64,000 nucleotides of DNA from Microvirga terrestris (lineage in GTDB: Bacteria > Pseudomonadota > Alphaproteobacteria > Rhizobiales > Beijerinckiaceae): contig NZ_JADQDN010000004.1 of NCBI RefSeq assembly GCF_015694425.1, forward strand, positions 124,001 to 188,000. Reading direction: 5' to 3'. Shown in pieces: positions 51,452-60,464 of this stretch. How positions within the stretch are numbered: position 1 is the stretch's first letter; each line of letters starts with the position of its first letter. A program made the translations under genes and the position numbers. Below the pieces are notes generated by a model that did no database searches, was not told the origin of the DNA, and saw only the letters and a list, made by a program, of their open reading frames with translations.

Positions 51452-52912
51452 ATGACAAAAACAATGACCACCACGGCTGGGGCGCCCATCGCGGACAACC
51501 AGAACAGCCTGTCTGCCGGCTCCCGCGGCCCGCTGCTGCTGCAGGACTACCAGCTCATCGAGAAGCTCGCGCACTAGAACCGCGAGCGCATTCCTGAGCG
51601 CGTGGTTCATGCCAAAGGCTCGGCTGCCTACGGCACGCTGACCATCACCAACGACATCACCCGATATTCCAAGGCGAAGGTCTTCTCCGAGATCGGCAAG
51701 CAGACAGAAGTGTTCCTGCGCTTCTCGACGGTGGCCGGCGAGCGCGGCGCGGCCGATGCTGAGCGCGACGTGCGCGGCTTCGCCCTGAAGGTCTACACGG
51801 AAGAGGGCAACTGGGATATCGTCGGCAACAACACGCCGGTGTTCTTCGTGCGCGACCCGGTGAAGTTCCCCGATTTCATCCGCACGCAGAAGCGTCACCC
51901 CGCCACGAATCTGCGCTTCCCGACCGCCATGTGGGACTTCTGGTCTCTCAGCCCCGAGACGCTGCACCAGGTGACGATCCTGTTCTCGGACCGGGGCCTG
52001 CCGCAGGGCTATCGCTTCATGCACGGCTTCGGCTCGCACACCTACTCGTTCATCAACGAGGCCGGTGAGCGCTTCTGGGTCAAATTCCACTTCAAGTCCA
52101 TGCAGGGCATCAAGACCTGGACGAACCGCGAGGCCGAGGCGGTCGTCGCCAGGGACCGCGAGAGCGCCCAGCGTGACCTGTACCAAGCCATCGAAGACGG
52201 CGAGTTTCCGCGCTGGAAATTCTGCGTGCAGATCATGCCCGAGACGGACGCGGAAAAGACCTCCTACAACCCGTTCGACGTCACAAAAGTGTGGCCGCAT
52301 GCGGAATACCCGCTGATCGAGGTCGGCACCCTCGAGCTCAACCGCAACGCCGCTCATTATTTCGCCGAAGTGGAACAGTCATCGTTCTCGCCGTCGAACA
52401 TCGTGCCCGGCATCGGCTTCTCGCCGGACAAGATGCTGCAGGGTCGCATCTTCGCCTATGCCGACGCGCATCGCTATCGCGTCGGCACCCATTACGAAGC
52501 GCTGCCCGTGAACCGTCCGCGTTGCCCGGTGCATCACTATCATGCCGATGGCGGCATGCTGTTCGACGTGCCCAACCGGGGCGAGGCCTATTACGAGCCG
52601 AACTCCTTCAACGGCCCGGTGCAGACGCCCCGTGCTGCGGAGCCGCCGCTCAAGATCTCAGGGAACGCGGACCGCTACGATCACCGCGCCGGCAATGACG
52701 ACTACAAGCAGCCGGGCGACCTGTTCCGCCTCATGACACCGGACGAGCAGAGCCGGCTCATGGACAACATCGCGGAAGCCATGCAGGGCGTGCCCGAGGC
52801 GATCGTGAAGCGCCAGATCGTGCACTTCTACCTCGCCGACAAGGCCTACGGCCTCGGCGTGGCGGACCGCATGGGCCTCAAGGGCGCCGTGATGATCCAG
52901 GCTGCGGAATAA
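51452..52912 (+). pseudogene. katA: catalase with an in-frame TAG at codon 42
   Basis: The frame from the ATG at 51452 encodes a normal-length monofunctional catalase (486 codons) that contains one TAG at 51575-51577, in [25 protein letters not shown]. Everything else is intact: the catalytic His (residue 53, VVHAKG), [19 protein letters not shown], and the haem-ligand Tyr in [17 protein letters not shown] arises from CAG by one C-to-T change. A GTG at codon 51 could restart translation 2 residues before the catalytic His but would lack the N-terminal arm. OxyR is divergent. Either recently mutated or a read-through or sequencing case. Confidence 0.85.
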
Positions 52913-52938
52913 GGAATAAGCTGTAGGGGCGAATTGGA

Positions 52939-52974
52939 GCGGCCCGGGAGAAGTCCTGGGCCGCTTTTGTCTTT
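52939..52974 (+). terminator. intrinsic terminator after katA
   Basis: Stem GCGGCCCGGGA / TCCTGGGCCGC (one G-T pair) with a GAAG loop, followed by TTTTGTCTTT, 26 bp after the katA stop. Confidence 0.82.
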
Positions 52975-52985
52975 CTCGTCCGCAA

Positions 52986-53034
52986 CACTGTCATTCCGGG
53001 CTCGCACCATTGGTGCGCCCACGGAATGACAGTG
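52986..53034. repeat. REP-like long palindrome between convergent genes
   Basis: A 13-bp perfect outer stem CACTGTCATTCCG / CGGAATGACAGTG encloses a second stem (GGCTCGCACCA / TGGTGCGCCC). It lies after the katA terminator and before the convergent end of the MBL gene. Related in outline to the GTCATCCCGG palindrome at 678-713. Confidence 0.7.
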
Positions 53035-53055
53035 CGGTTAGGTATTAGGCGTTTC

Positions 53056-53706
53056 TCAAATCATCCCATCGCCTTGCAGGAACGGATTTGTCTGCCGCTC
53101 TTGGCCGATGGTGCTCATGGGGCCGTGGCCACAGATGAAAGTGATGTCGTCGCCGAGCAGCAGGAGCTTGTCCTTGATCGAGCGGATCAGCGCCTTGCTG
53201 TCGCCGCCGGGAAGATCCGTGCGCCCGACGGAGCCCTGGAACAGCACGTCGCCCACGAGGGCAAAGCGCTGATCTTTCGACACGAGCACGACGCTGCCCG
53301 GCGAGTGACCGGGGCAATGCAGCACATCAAGGACAAGGTCACCGACAGTGACCGTGTCGCCCTCGTTGAGCCAGCGATCCGGCGTCACGGCGCGCGCCGG
53401 AAAGCCGTAGGCCTGCCCCTGTTCCGCAAGCCGGTCGAGCAGGAAGCGATCCGCCTCGTGAGGGCCTTCGATTTGGACGTCAAGGTCCTCCCGCAGTTCA
53501 GCCGCGCCGCCCGCGTGGTCGATATGGCCGTGGGTGAGGATGATCTTCTCGACGGTCACGCCGCTCTGCTTGATGGCTTGCTTAATTTGGTCGAGATCGC
53601 CGCCGGGATCGACCACGGCAGCCTTCTTGGTCTTCTCGCACCACAGCAGGGTGCAGTTCTGCTGGAACGGCGTCACGGGGATGATGGCGGCGCGAACGTC
53701 TGGCAC
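53056..53706 (-). CDS. MBL-fold metallo-hydrolase
   Basis: A 216-residue metallo-beta-lactamase-fold protein, glyoxalase II-like. The metal motif is LTHGHIDHAGG (about residues 57-67), with later His/Asp ligands in LHCPGHSPGSVV, FALVGDVLF and ICGHGPMS. I chose the GTG at 53706, since AGGAAGG is 8 nt upstream and homologues begin near VPDVRAAIIPVTPFQQN. Divergent from adhC-fghA, so it may act on a glutathione or other thioester; substrate unproven. Confidence 0.83.
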   Translation of the reverse strand: MPDVRAAIIPVTPFQQNCTLLWCEKTKKAAVVDPGGDLDQIKQAIKQSGVTVEKIILTHGHIDHAGGAAELREDLDVQIEGPHEADRFLLDRLAEQGQAYGFPARAVTPDRWLNEGDTVTVGDLVLDVLHCPGHSPGSVVLVSKDQRFALVGDVLFQGSVGRTDLPGGDSKALIRSIKDKLLLLGDDITFICGHGPMSTIGQERQTNPFLQGDGMI

Positions 53707-53752
53707 TCTGGAATCCTTCCTGGGGTCACGTGAGACATAAGCGTCGTAGACA

Positions 53753-53818
53753 GCCTTGAGAAGCCTCAAGGCTTCGCGAGGGGTTTACTTGACCTTCCAA
53801 CACCCGGGTTCACATAGT
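53753..53818 (+). promoter_or_regulatory. adhC promoter region with 8-bp palindrome
   Basis: GCCTTGAG-AAGC-CTCAAGGC (53753-53772) is a perfect inverted repeat. TTGACC (53789-53794) and CATAGT (53813-53818), 18 bp apart, could be the adhC promoter. The -35 and its downstream TTCC resemble MerR-family promoters, but the dyad is not clear. Confidence 0.35.
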
Positions 53819-53850
53819 CCCTCCATCGAATCACAACCGAGGACACGAGC

Positions 53851-54963
53851 ATGGAAACCAGGGCCGCCGTGGCGTGGGAGGCAGGCAAGCCGCTCACCAT
53901 CGAGACCATCCGCCTAGAGGGCCCGAAAGCCGGCGAAGTGCTCGTGGAGGTGATGGCCACCGGCGTGTGCCACACGGATGCCTACACCCTCTCAGGGTTG
54001 GATTCCGAGGGCAAGTTCCCGGCCATCCTCGGCCATGAGGGCGCCGGCATCGTACGCGAAGTCGGCCCCGGCGTGACGACGCTCAAACCCGGCGACCACG
54101 TGATCCCGCTCTACACGCCCGAATGCCGCAACTGCAAATCATGCCTGTCCCGTCGCACCAATCTGTGCACGGCCATCCGCTCGACACAAGGCCAGGGTCT
54201 GATGCCCGACGGCACCTCCCGCTTCCGCTGCGATGGCGAGACGGTGTTCCACTACATGGGCTGCTCGACCTTTGCGAACTTCACCGTGCTGCCGGAGATC
54301 GCACTCGCCAAGGTGCGCGAGGACGCGCCTTTCGACAAGATCTGCTACATCGGCTGCGGCGTCACCACGGGCATCGGTGCAGTGATCTACACCGCGAAGG
54401 TGTGGCCCGGGGCGAACGTGGTGGTGTTTGGCCTCGGTGGCATCGGCCTTAACGTGATCCAGGGTGCCCGCATGGTGGGTGCAGACAAGATCATCGGCGT
54501 CGACATCAATCCGGCCAAGGTCGAGATGGCGAAGAAATTCGGCATGACCGATTTCATCAACCCGAAGGAGGTCGGCAACGACAAGGTCGTGCAGGCGATC
54601 GTCGATCTCACGGGCGGCGGCGCCGACTTCTCGTTCGACGCCACCGGCAACACGGATGTGATGCGCCAAGCGCTCGAATGCTGCCACCGCGGCTGGGGCG
54701 AGAGCATCATCATCGGCGTGGCCGAAGCCGGCAAGGAGATTGCCACCCGACCGTTCCAGCTTGTCACCGGCCGCGTCTGGAAAGGCACGGCCTTCGGCGG
54801 CGCGCGCGGACGCACGGACGTGCCCAAAATCGTGGACTGGTACATGGAGGGCAAGATCAACATCGACGATCTGATCACCCACACCATGCCGCTCGACGAG
54901 ATCAACACCGCCTTCGATCTGATGCACGAGGGCAAATCGATCCGCTCGGTCATCGTCTACTGA
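53851..54963 (+). CDS. adhC: S-(hydroxymethyl)glutathione dehydrogenase (class III ADH)
   Basis: A 370-residue zinc alcohol dehydrogenase of class III. The catalytic Zn ligands are in ATGVCHTDA and GHEGAG, the structural Zn is bound by the four Cys of [16 protein letters not shown] (about residues 91-106), and the NAD site is [14 protein letters not shown]. It oxidises the formaldehyde-glutathione adduct to S-formylglutathione and also reduces S-nitrosoglutathione. It lies 10 bp before fghA. Confidence 0.95.
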   Translation: METRAAVAWEAGKPLTIETIRLEGPKAGEVLVEVMATGVCHTDAYTLSGLDSEGKFPAILGHEGAGIVREVGPGVTTLKPGDHVIPLYTPECRNCKSCLSRRTNLCTAIRSTQGQGLMPDGTSRFRCDGETVFHYMGCSTFANFTVLPEIALAKVREDAPFDKICYIGCGVTTGIGAVIYTAKVWPGANVVVFGLGGIGLNVIQGARMVGADKIIGVDINPAKVEMAKKFGMTDFINPKEVGNDKVVQAIVDLTGGGADFSFDATGNTDVMRQALECCHRGWGESIIIGVAEAGKEIATRPFQLVTGRVWKGTAFGGARGRTDVPKIVDWYMEGKINIDDLITHTMPLDEINTAFDLMHEGKSIRSVIVY

Positions 54964-54973
54964 CCGGAGAGAG

Positions 54974-55825
54974 ATGTTGAGCTTCGAGACCGTCTCGCAA
55001 TCGCGCTGCTTCGGCGGCACACAATTCGTCTATCGCCATGTTTCCCGTGAAACATCCACGCCCATGCGGCTTGCGGTGTTCGTGCCGCCGCAGGCGAAGG
55101 ACCGCAAGGTGCCGGTGGCATGGTTCCTCTCCGGACTGACCTGCACGGAGGAGAATTTCACCGTGAAGGCGGGCGCGCAGCGGGTCGCCTCGGAGCTCGG
55201 CCTGATGCTGGTCGCTCCCGATACCAGCCCCCGTGGCAAGAGCGTACCCGACGATCCGGAGGGTGCCTACGATTTCGGCCTCGGGGCCGGCTTCTACGTG
55301 GATGCGCTGCAGGAGCCTTGGGCGAAGAACTATCGCATGCGCTCCTACATCGAACGCGAGCTGCCGAAACTCATTGCGGAAAACCTGCCGGCGGACATGA
55401 GCCGGCAGGGCATCACCGGCCATTCCATGGGTGGCCATGGAGCGCTCACCATCGCGCTGCGCAACCCCGAGCGTTTCAAGGCTGTCTCGGCCTTCGCGCC
55501 CATTTCCTCGCCGATGAACTGCCCCTGGGGCGAGAAGGCCCTGTCGAACTATATCGGGCCCGACCGCTCGGCTTGGCGCGACTACGATGCCTGCGCGCTG
55601 ATTGAGGGCGGGGCTCGCCTGCCCGACCTTCTGGTCGACCAGGGCACCGCCGACAGCTTTCTCGAAAGCCAGCTCAAGCCTCAGATGCTGGAGGAGGCCT
55701 GCGCCAGGGCCGGTCAACCTCTGACCCTGCGTCGCCAGGAAGGCTACGACCATTCCTACTTCTTCATCGCCAGCTTCATTGAGGATCACCTACGCTGGCA
55801 TGCCAAGCGCCTTGGTGTTGCCTGA
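54974..55825 (+). CDS. fghA: S-formylglutathione hydrolase
   Basis: A 283-residue esterase-D type alpha/beta hydrolase. LSGLTCTEENF is at about residues 53-63, the nucleophile elbow is GHSMGGHGAL (about 152-161), and the late catalytic His is in GYDHSYFF. It completes formaldehyde oxidation to formate. Cotranscribed with adhC. Its 5' end contains a near-parS 16-mer (55039-55054). A hairpin follows the stop. Confidence 0.94.
   Translation: MLSFETVSQSRCFGGTQFVYRHVSRETSTPMRLAVFVPPQAKDRKVPVAWFLSGLTCTEENFTVKAGAQRVASELGLMLVAPDTSPRGKSVPDDPEGAYDFGLGAGFYVDALQEPWAKNYRMRSYIERELPKLIAENLPADMSRQGITGHSMGGHGALTIALRNPERFKAVSAFAPISSPMNCPWGEKALSNYIGPDRSAWRDYDACALIEGGARLPDLLVDQGTADSFLESQLKPQMLEEACARAGQPLTLRRQEGYDHSYFFIASFIEDHLRWHAKRLGVA
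55039..55054. promoter_or_regulatory. parS-like ParB-binding site
   Basis: TGTTTCCCGTGAAACA, 15 of 16 bases identical to the conserved chromosomal parS (TGTTTCACGTGAAACA). It lies within fghA codons for HVSRET. If functional it would bind ParB and imply the region is near the replication origin. Confidence 0.5.
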
Positions 55826-55832
55826 GAGACTA

Positions 55833-55855
55833 GACGGCGGTTTATCGCCGCCGTC
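55833..55855. terminator. hairpin after fghA
   Basis: Perfect 8-bp stem GACGGCGG / CCGCCGTC with a 7-nt loop, 7 bp after the fghA stop. No T-tract; a likely operon end, also the start of the REP tract. Confidence 0.6.
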
Positions 55856-55940
55856 ATCACCAGCCTTGTGCCGGTGATCTCGATTGGAAAAGCGCTGCGC
55901 CTCACCGTATCGGGATGGCCGGGACAGGCCCGGCCATGAC
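55856..55940. repeat. composite REP tract
   Basis: A known-looking rhizobial REP arrangement: TCACCAGCC..GGTGA, then ATGGCCGGG / CCCGGCCAT (9-bp perfect stem, 5-nt loop, 55915-55937). It lies between convergent fghA and the Nudix gene. Confidence 0.6.
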
Positions 55941-55997
55941 CTGGAAGACGTCGCTCTCGGCCCAACTCTGAACAACCGATATTTGCAGAAGCAGCTT

Positions 55998-56573
55998 TCA
56001 GCCCGCCCCGAACAGCTCGGGGTGCCGGAGTTGCAGAGCCTGGATCAGCACCAGGGTTTTCATGTCGGCGACGGCGCCCTGCTCCAGCATCACCATAAGC
56101 TCGTCGAGGCCGATCTCCAGCACCTCGATGTCTTCGTGCTCCTCGGCCAAGCCCCCTCCTTCCTCCACCCGGTCGGCACGTGTGTAGGGGGCCAGGAACA
56201 GGTGCAGACGTTCCGTGGTGATGCCGGGGGTCGACCATGCGGTGACCACCCTTTCCAGGATTTGGAGGCGCAGGCCCGCCTCCTCCATGGCCTCGCGCTT
56301 GGCGCAGGCCTCCGGCTCGTCCTCGTCGAGCAGTCCAGCCACGGCTTCCAGGAGGTCGGGTTTCCCCTCTACATGCATGACGGGCGCGCGGAACTGGCGG
56401 ATGAGGATCACCTTACGGGCTTCCGGATCATAAGGAAGCACGGCCGCGGCATCGGCGCTGTTCAGGATTTCCCGCGCCATGGTGCGGCCATCCGGCATCT
56501 CAACCGTCAGCTTGAGAAGCTTACGCCAGCCCTCGTAGAGGGTTTCGACCTGGTTGATCTTGTAGCCTGCCAC
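55998..56573 (-). CDS. nudK: NudK-like GDP-mannose / nucleoside diphosphate hydrolase
   Basis: A 191-residue Nudix hydrolase. The box region AGLLDEDEPEACAKREAMEE (about residues 79-98) and the downstream GGGLAEEHEDIEVLEI match NudK closely. NudK hydrolyses GDP-mannose; related enzymes use ADP-ribose. I used the GTG at 56573; in-frame GTGs 8 and 9 codons upstream are less supported. No operon partner on its strand. Confidence 0.82.
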   Translation of the reverse strand: MAGYKINQVETLYEGWRKLLKLTVEMPDGRTMAREILNSADAAAVLPYDPEARKVILIRQFRAPVMHVEGKPDLLEAVAGLLDEDEPEACAKREAMEEAGLRLQILERVVTAWSTPGITTERLHLFLAPYTRADRVEEGGGLAEEHEDIEVLEIGLDELMVMLEQGAVADMKTLVLIQALQLRHPELFGAG

Positions 56574-56704
56574 GTCCTGCTCTCTCCTGTTCGACACCAC
56601 TCAACCTATGACAACACGCGAAACGCTCAAGTTATCCTTTGCTGCACGGTGAAGCTTGAGAGCGGGTTCGCGCGTTAAGGCCAGGGCAGTACAAGGAGAG
56701 CAGC

Positions 56705-57529
56705 GTGCTCAATGATCTGGTCGCAGCCATTAGGACAAAACAGGCGATCCTGTTCGCCGGCGCCGGCGTCTCCATGACCGTTGGCCTGCCCTCCTGGAGC
56801 ACCCTGATCGAGCACATCGCCGATGAGCTCAAGATCGACCTGTCCGACTTCAAGGACATGGACCTCAACTACCTGACGCTGGCGGAATATTACCGGCTCA
56901 AGCAGGGCAGCATCGGGCCCCTGCGCAGCTGGATGGACCGGAACTGGACCATTCCCGAGGATACCCTGAAGAAGTCCCGCGTTCACGAGCTGATCTGCAA
57001 GCTCGACTTTCCAATCCTCTACACCACGAATTTCGACCGCAATCTCGAAACCGCCTACGACCTGCACGGCAAGGATTATGTGAAGATCGTCAATGCCAAG
57101 GACATCGCCCGCGTCCGGGAGGGTGTGCCGCAGATCGTGAAATATCATGGCGATTTCGACGATGACGGCTCCATCGTCATCGCTGAGACCGATTATCTGG
57201 AGCGCCTGTCCTTCGAATCGCCCCTCGACATCAAGTTCCGCTCGGATGCGCTGGGCAAGACCATCCTGTTCATCGGCTACAGCATGACGGATCTCAACAT
57301 CCGCTTCCTGATGCACCGGCTCTGGAAGACCTGGGCCGGATCGGGCTACGAGCGCGACCGGCCGCAATCCTATGTGTTCATGCTGCGTGCCAACCCCGTC
57401 GAGCAGGCCGTTCTGGAGCAATGGGGCCTGCAGGTGCTGATGGAGAAGGAATGCCCGCCGGAAAAGGCGCTCGAAAAGTTCCTGACCAAGCTCAGCAAAG
57501 CCGTCGAGAAGGACGAGGGCGACGTCTGA
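56705..57529 (+). CDS. stand-alone SIR2-family protein
   Basis: A 274-residue SIR2_2-type protein: FAGAGVS (17-23, NAD loop), YTTNFDRN (Asn109), KYHGDFDDDG (His148) and FIGYSMTDLNIRF (about 194-206). Asn109 and His148 correspond to the NADase residues of ThsA-like SIR2 domains. There is no zinc module, so it is probably an NADase rather than a deacetylase. In phage defence such proteins usually have a partner; none is visible here (neighbours are NudK-like and AmpG-like). Function open; SD-like AAGGAGAG lies before the ATG. Confidence 0.8.
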   Translation: MLNDLVAAIRTKQAILFAGAGVSMTVGLPSWSTLIEHIADELKIDLSDFKDMDLNYLTLAEYYRLKQGSIGPLRSWMDRNWTIPEDTLKKSRVHELICKLDFPILYTTNFDRNLETAYDLHGKDYVKIVNAKDIARVREGVPQIVKYHGDFDDDGSIVIAETDYLERLSFESPLDIKFRSDALGKTILFIGYSMTDLNIRFLMHRLWKTWAGSGYERDRPQSYVFMLRANPVEQAVLEQWGLQVLMEKECPPEKALEKFLTKLSKAVEKDEGDV

Positions 57530-57588
57530 TTGGCACCGCCCCCACCCTGTGCCAAGGTGGCGGCCTTGCAAGCTCACAAGATGATTTC

Positions 57589-58911
57589 ATGGCTGAAGCA
57601 GAAAAACGCCGCCTTTCGCTCCGCGATGTCCTGACCGACGGGCGCATCGCGCTCATGCTGCCCTTGGGGTTCTCCTCGGGCCTGCCCTTCCTGCTCGTTT
57701 TCAGCACCCTGTCGGCGTGGCTGCGGGAGGCCGGGATTTCCCTGACTGTCATCGGGCTGATGAGCTGGGTGGCCCTGGCTTATTCGTTCAAGTTCCTATG
57801 GGCCCCCATCGTCGACCGGTATGACGTGCCGGTCCTCTCCAACCTGCTCGGGCGCCGACGGGGCTGGATGGCCTTGGCACAGCTCGGAGTTGCTGCTGGG
57901 CTGATCGGCATGGCGGCGAGCAATCCGCAGAGCGGCCTGCCCCTCACAATTGCCTGCGCGGTTCTCGTTGCTTTCGCCTCGGCGACCCAGGACGTGGTCA
58001 TTGACGGCTGGCGCATTGATGCAGCTCCGACGGAGCGTCAGGGCATGATGGCGGCGGGCCTGTTGCTGGGCTACCGGCTTGCACTCATCACAGCAGGAGC
58101 AGGAGCGCTGTACATCGCCGAATTCGTCAATTGGCCTAGCGCCTATCTCGCCATGGCGGCGCTCATGGGAGTCGGCCTGATCGGCACACTGCTTGCCCCG
58201 AAGATCGATGAAGGCCCGGCCCGGCAGCGTCTGCCTCTCGCCAAGGCCATTGTGGAGCCGCTATCCGACCTCTTCAGACGCAAGGGGATGATGCTGGTCC
58301 CGATCCTCGCGCTCATCGCGTGCTACCGAATCCCTGATTATGCGAGCGGCATCATGGCGAATCCGCTCTATATCGATCTTGGTTTCAGCAAAGCCGACAT
58401 CGCCAATGTGTCGAAGCTTTATGGGGTCTGGATCGGCATCATTGGCGCCTTTGCCGGTGGCCTGGCGCTCACACGGATCGGCCTCTGGTGGCCCTTGCTC
58501 ATCGGCGCGGTCATTGCCGCCGGATCGAACCTGATGTTCTCGTGGCTAGCGTCTGGAAATGCAACGCTTTGGAACCTCACGCTTTCGATCAGCGTCGACA
58601 ATTTCGCCGGGGGTTTCGCAGGCGCGGCTCTCGTCGCCTACATGTCCGGCCTGACAGCGCCCGGATTTGCCGCCACACAGTACGCGCTTCTCAGCTCGCT
58701 CTATGCGCTGCCCGGCAAGCTCATCGGCGGCGCCTCCGGTGTTGTAGTCGAAGCCTACGGCTACCCGGCCCTCTTCACTAGCACGGCTGCCATCGCTATC
58801 CCGCTGGTGCTCCTGTGCCTCGTGGTGCGGCGGGATACGATGAAGACGGTTGAGAAGAAAGAAGACAGAGTTTTGATCGATGATAGCCCTCCGGTGGCAG
58901 CAGCACGGTAG
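57589..58911 (+). CDS. ampG: AmpG-like muropeptide MFS transporter
   Basis: A 440-residue membrane protein with about 12 spans and AmpG motifs: PLGFSSGLPFLLVFSTLSAW (residues 22-41), FLWAPIVDRYDVP, LLGRRRGWMALAQ and ATQDVVIDGWRIDAA. AmpG imports anhydromuropeptides for cell-wall recycling and beta-lactamase induction. The ATG at 57589 follows the SIR2 stop by 59 bp. The frame is open further upstream but overlaps SIR2. Confidence 0.86.
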   Translation: MAEAEKRRLSLRDVLTDGRIALMLPLGFSSGLPFLLVFSTLSAWLREAGISLTVIGLMSWVALAYSFKFLWAPIVDRYDVPVLSNLLGRRRGWMALAQLGVAAGLIGMAASNPQSGLPLTIACAVLVAFASATQDVVIDGWRIDAAPTERQGMMAAGLLLGYRLALITAGAGALYIAEFVNWPSAYLAMAALMGVGLIGTLLAPKIDEGPARQRLPLAKAIVEPLSDLFRRKGMMLVPILALIACYRIPDYASGIMANPLYIDLGFSKADIANVSKLYGVWIGIIGAFAGGLALTRIGLWWPLLIGAVIAAGSNLMFSWLASGNATLWNLTLSISVDNFAGGFAGAALVAYMSGLTAPGFAATQYALLSSLYALPGKLIGGASGVVVEAYGYPALFTSTAAIAIPLVLLCLVVRRDTMKTVEKKEDRVLIDDSPPVAAAR

Positions 58912-58994
58912 AGCCAGCACCTTCGCGAAGGTTGTCTAGAAGCGCGACGTGTGCAACTTTGGAACGTCGACATTGATGATGACCAAGGTGGGTT

Positions 58995-59489
58995 ATGCCC
59001 AAAGCTCTCCGAACAATAGTGCTCGCATCTCTTCTGACTTGGCCTTTGCACGCATTTTCCCAAGCCTTATCCGTTGATGAAAAGGTGAAGTATATTCTCG
59101 AAATTACGGACTTTCAGAGGGTTACGAATGCAGCGTTCGAAGGCTTCAAGCCGCTGATGGTAAACCAGCTTCGAAGGTCTTCGAACAAGATCACCCCTGA
59201 GCTTGCTGAACACATTGCTAATATCGCTGGGGACGAGATAAACAACATGAAACCTGAGTTCACCGCCTTCGTTGTTGATCTCTACAAGAAGGAGTTAACT
59301 GAAGAAGAGATTGGAGCTTTCTACGATTTTTATAGAACACCTGTAGGCTCCCGCGTTGGGAGGAAGATGACCAAGTTCACGGAGAACATGATCCCGCAGG
59401 TCCAAGCCTTCATGACTCGTCAATTTCTTCCGAAGTTCCAAGCTCGCCTAGTCAGGGATGAAAGGCTGCGGAACGCGCTTTCTCCCTGA
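58995..59489 (+). CDS. DUF2059-domain secreted protein
   Basis: A 164-residue protein with a signal peptide (about 1-23, WPLHAFSQ) and a DUF2059 domain (about residues 70-155: ELTEEEIGAFYDFYRTPVGS, RVGRKMTKFTENMIPQVQAF). Base composition is lower in G+C than the neighbours, which suggests possible transfer. Function unknown; periplasmic. Confidence 0.78.
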   Translation: MPKALRTIVLASLLTWPLHAFSQALSVDEKVKYILEITDFQRVTNAAFEGFKPLMVNQLRRSSNKITPELAEHIANIAGDEINNMKPEFTAFVVDLYKKELTEEEIGAFYDFYRTPVGSRVGRKMTKFTENMIPQVQAFMTRQFLPKFQARLVRDERLRNALSP

Positions 59490-59556
59490 GGTCAGAGATT
59501 TAGACATCGTCCCGCAACGTACTAGCCGGGCAGTGACATAGCGCCGACCACAGTGA

Positions 59557-60309
59557 TCAAACCCAGCCGCCGTCCACGAGATAGGTCTGTGCCGACATGG
59601 CGCTGGAATCGTCGGAGCCTAAGAACAGCGTGAAATTGGCGATGTCCTGCGGGACGAGCTTGCGCTTCACGCATTGACGCTTGAGCAGCTCCGCCTCGCC
59701 CTCCGGTGTGAGCCAGAGATCGATCTGGCGCTGGGTCATGATCCAGCCCGGAACGAGGCAATTGACGCGAATGTTCTTCGGCCCGAGTTCCCGCGCCAGT
59801 GCACGGGTGAGCCCGACCGAAGCGGACTTCGCGGCCTTGTAGGCCGCAAAGGAGTCGTCGCTCACCATGTAGCTCGTGGAGCCCATGTTGATGATCGAGC
59901 CGCCGCCCGCCTTCTCCATGTCGGGCAGCACGGCCTGTGCTGCGAAGAACTGGTGGTCGAGATTGGTGGCGAAGCGCTCGCGCCAGTATTCTGGCGTCAC
60001 CTGATCGATGGTGTGGCGGTCATCGCGCGCCGCGTTGTTGACGAGGATGGTGATCGGGCCGACCGCATCGCTCGCGCGCCGGATCGCAGCCTGGAAGGCG
60101 GGAATGTCGCGCACGTCGCTGTGCTCAAAATGCACACGCTCGCCGAGTTCTTTCTCCAGCGCCTGGCCGGCCTCGGCATTGTAGTCGAGGATGGCGACCT
60201 TGCTTCCTTGAGCATGGAACGAACGCGCAATGCTCTCGCCGATGCCGCTGGCGCCGCCGGTGATGAGAACGGTCTTGCCCTTCAGGGAGCCGTAAATGGT
60301 CTGGGTCAT
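59557..60309 (-). CDS. xylB: SDR, D-xylose 1-dehydrogenase-like
   Basis: A 250-residue SDR. TGGASGIGESIARSF (cofactor site) precedes NNAARDDRHTIDQVTPEYW, the catalytic Ser in MGSTSY, and YKAAKSASVGLTRALARELG. The overall pattern, including LTPEGEAELLKRQCVKRKLV, follows Caulobacter XylB, which oxidises xylose to xylonolactone. It is downstream of the xylose ABC genes (155-bp gap with two palindromes). The link to xylose is strong by context; other aldoses are possible. Confidence 0.8.
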   Translation of the reverse strand: MTQTIYGSLKGKTVLITGGASGIGESIARSFHAQGSKVAILDYNAEAGQALEKELGERVHFEHSDVRDIPAFQAAIRRASDAVGPITILVNNAARDDRHTIDQVTPEYWRERFATNLDHQFFAAQAVLPDMEKAGGGSIINMGSTSYMVSDDSFAAYKAAKSASVGLTRALARELGPKNIRVNCLVPGWIMTQRQIDLWLTPEGEAELLKRQCVKRKLVPQDIANFTLFLGSDDSSAMSAQTYLVDGGWV

Positions 60310-60338
60310 GAATCCTCACATACCTCAAAAGAAAAAGT

Positions 60339-60438
60339 CGTCATCTCGGGGCTGCGGAGCAGAACCCGAAACCGCATGACGAGTATGGCGCTCTGTCCTG
60401 TATACGATCCCGGATCGTCGCTCCGCTCCGTCCGGGAT
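60339..60438. repeat. two REP-like palindromes
   Basis: CGTCAT...ATGACG (60339-60381) with inner TCGGG / CCCGA, and ATCCCGGA / TCCGGGAT (60407-60438), both in the xylG-SDR gap. Confidence 0.6.
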
Positions 60439-60464
60439 GATGCCAACTGTTAGCTCGCAGCCGG

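Noticed and set aside
51575..51577. Programmed selenocysteine or pyrrolysine at the katA TAG
   Set aside because: TAG is not a selenocysteine codon, no pyrrolysine machinery is visible, and catalases do not use either residue at this position. A nonsense change or error is simpler.
56705..59489. Multi-gene defence island around SIR2
   Set aside because: Neighbours are NudK-like, AmpG-like and DUF2059 proteins, with no second defence gene, transposase or restriction enzyme.
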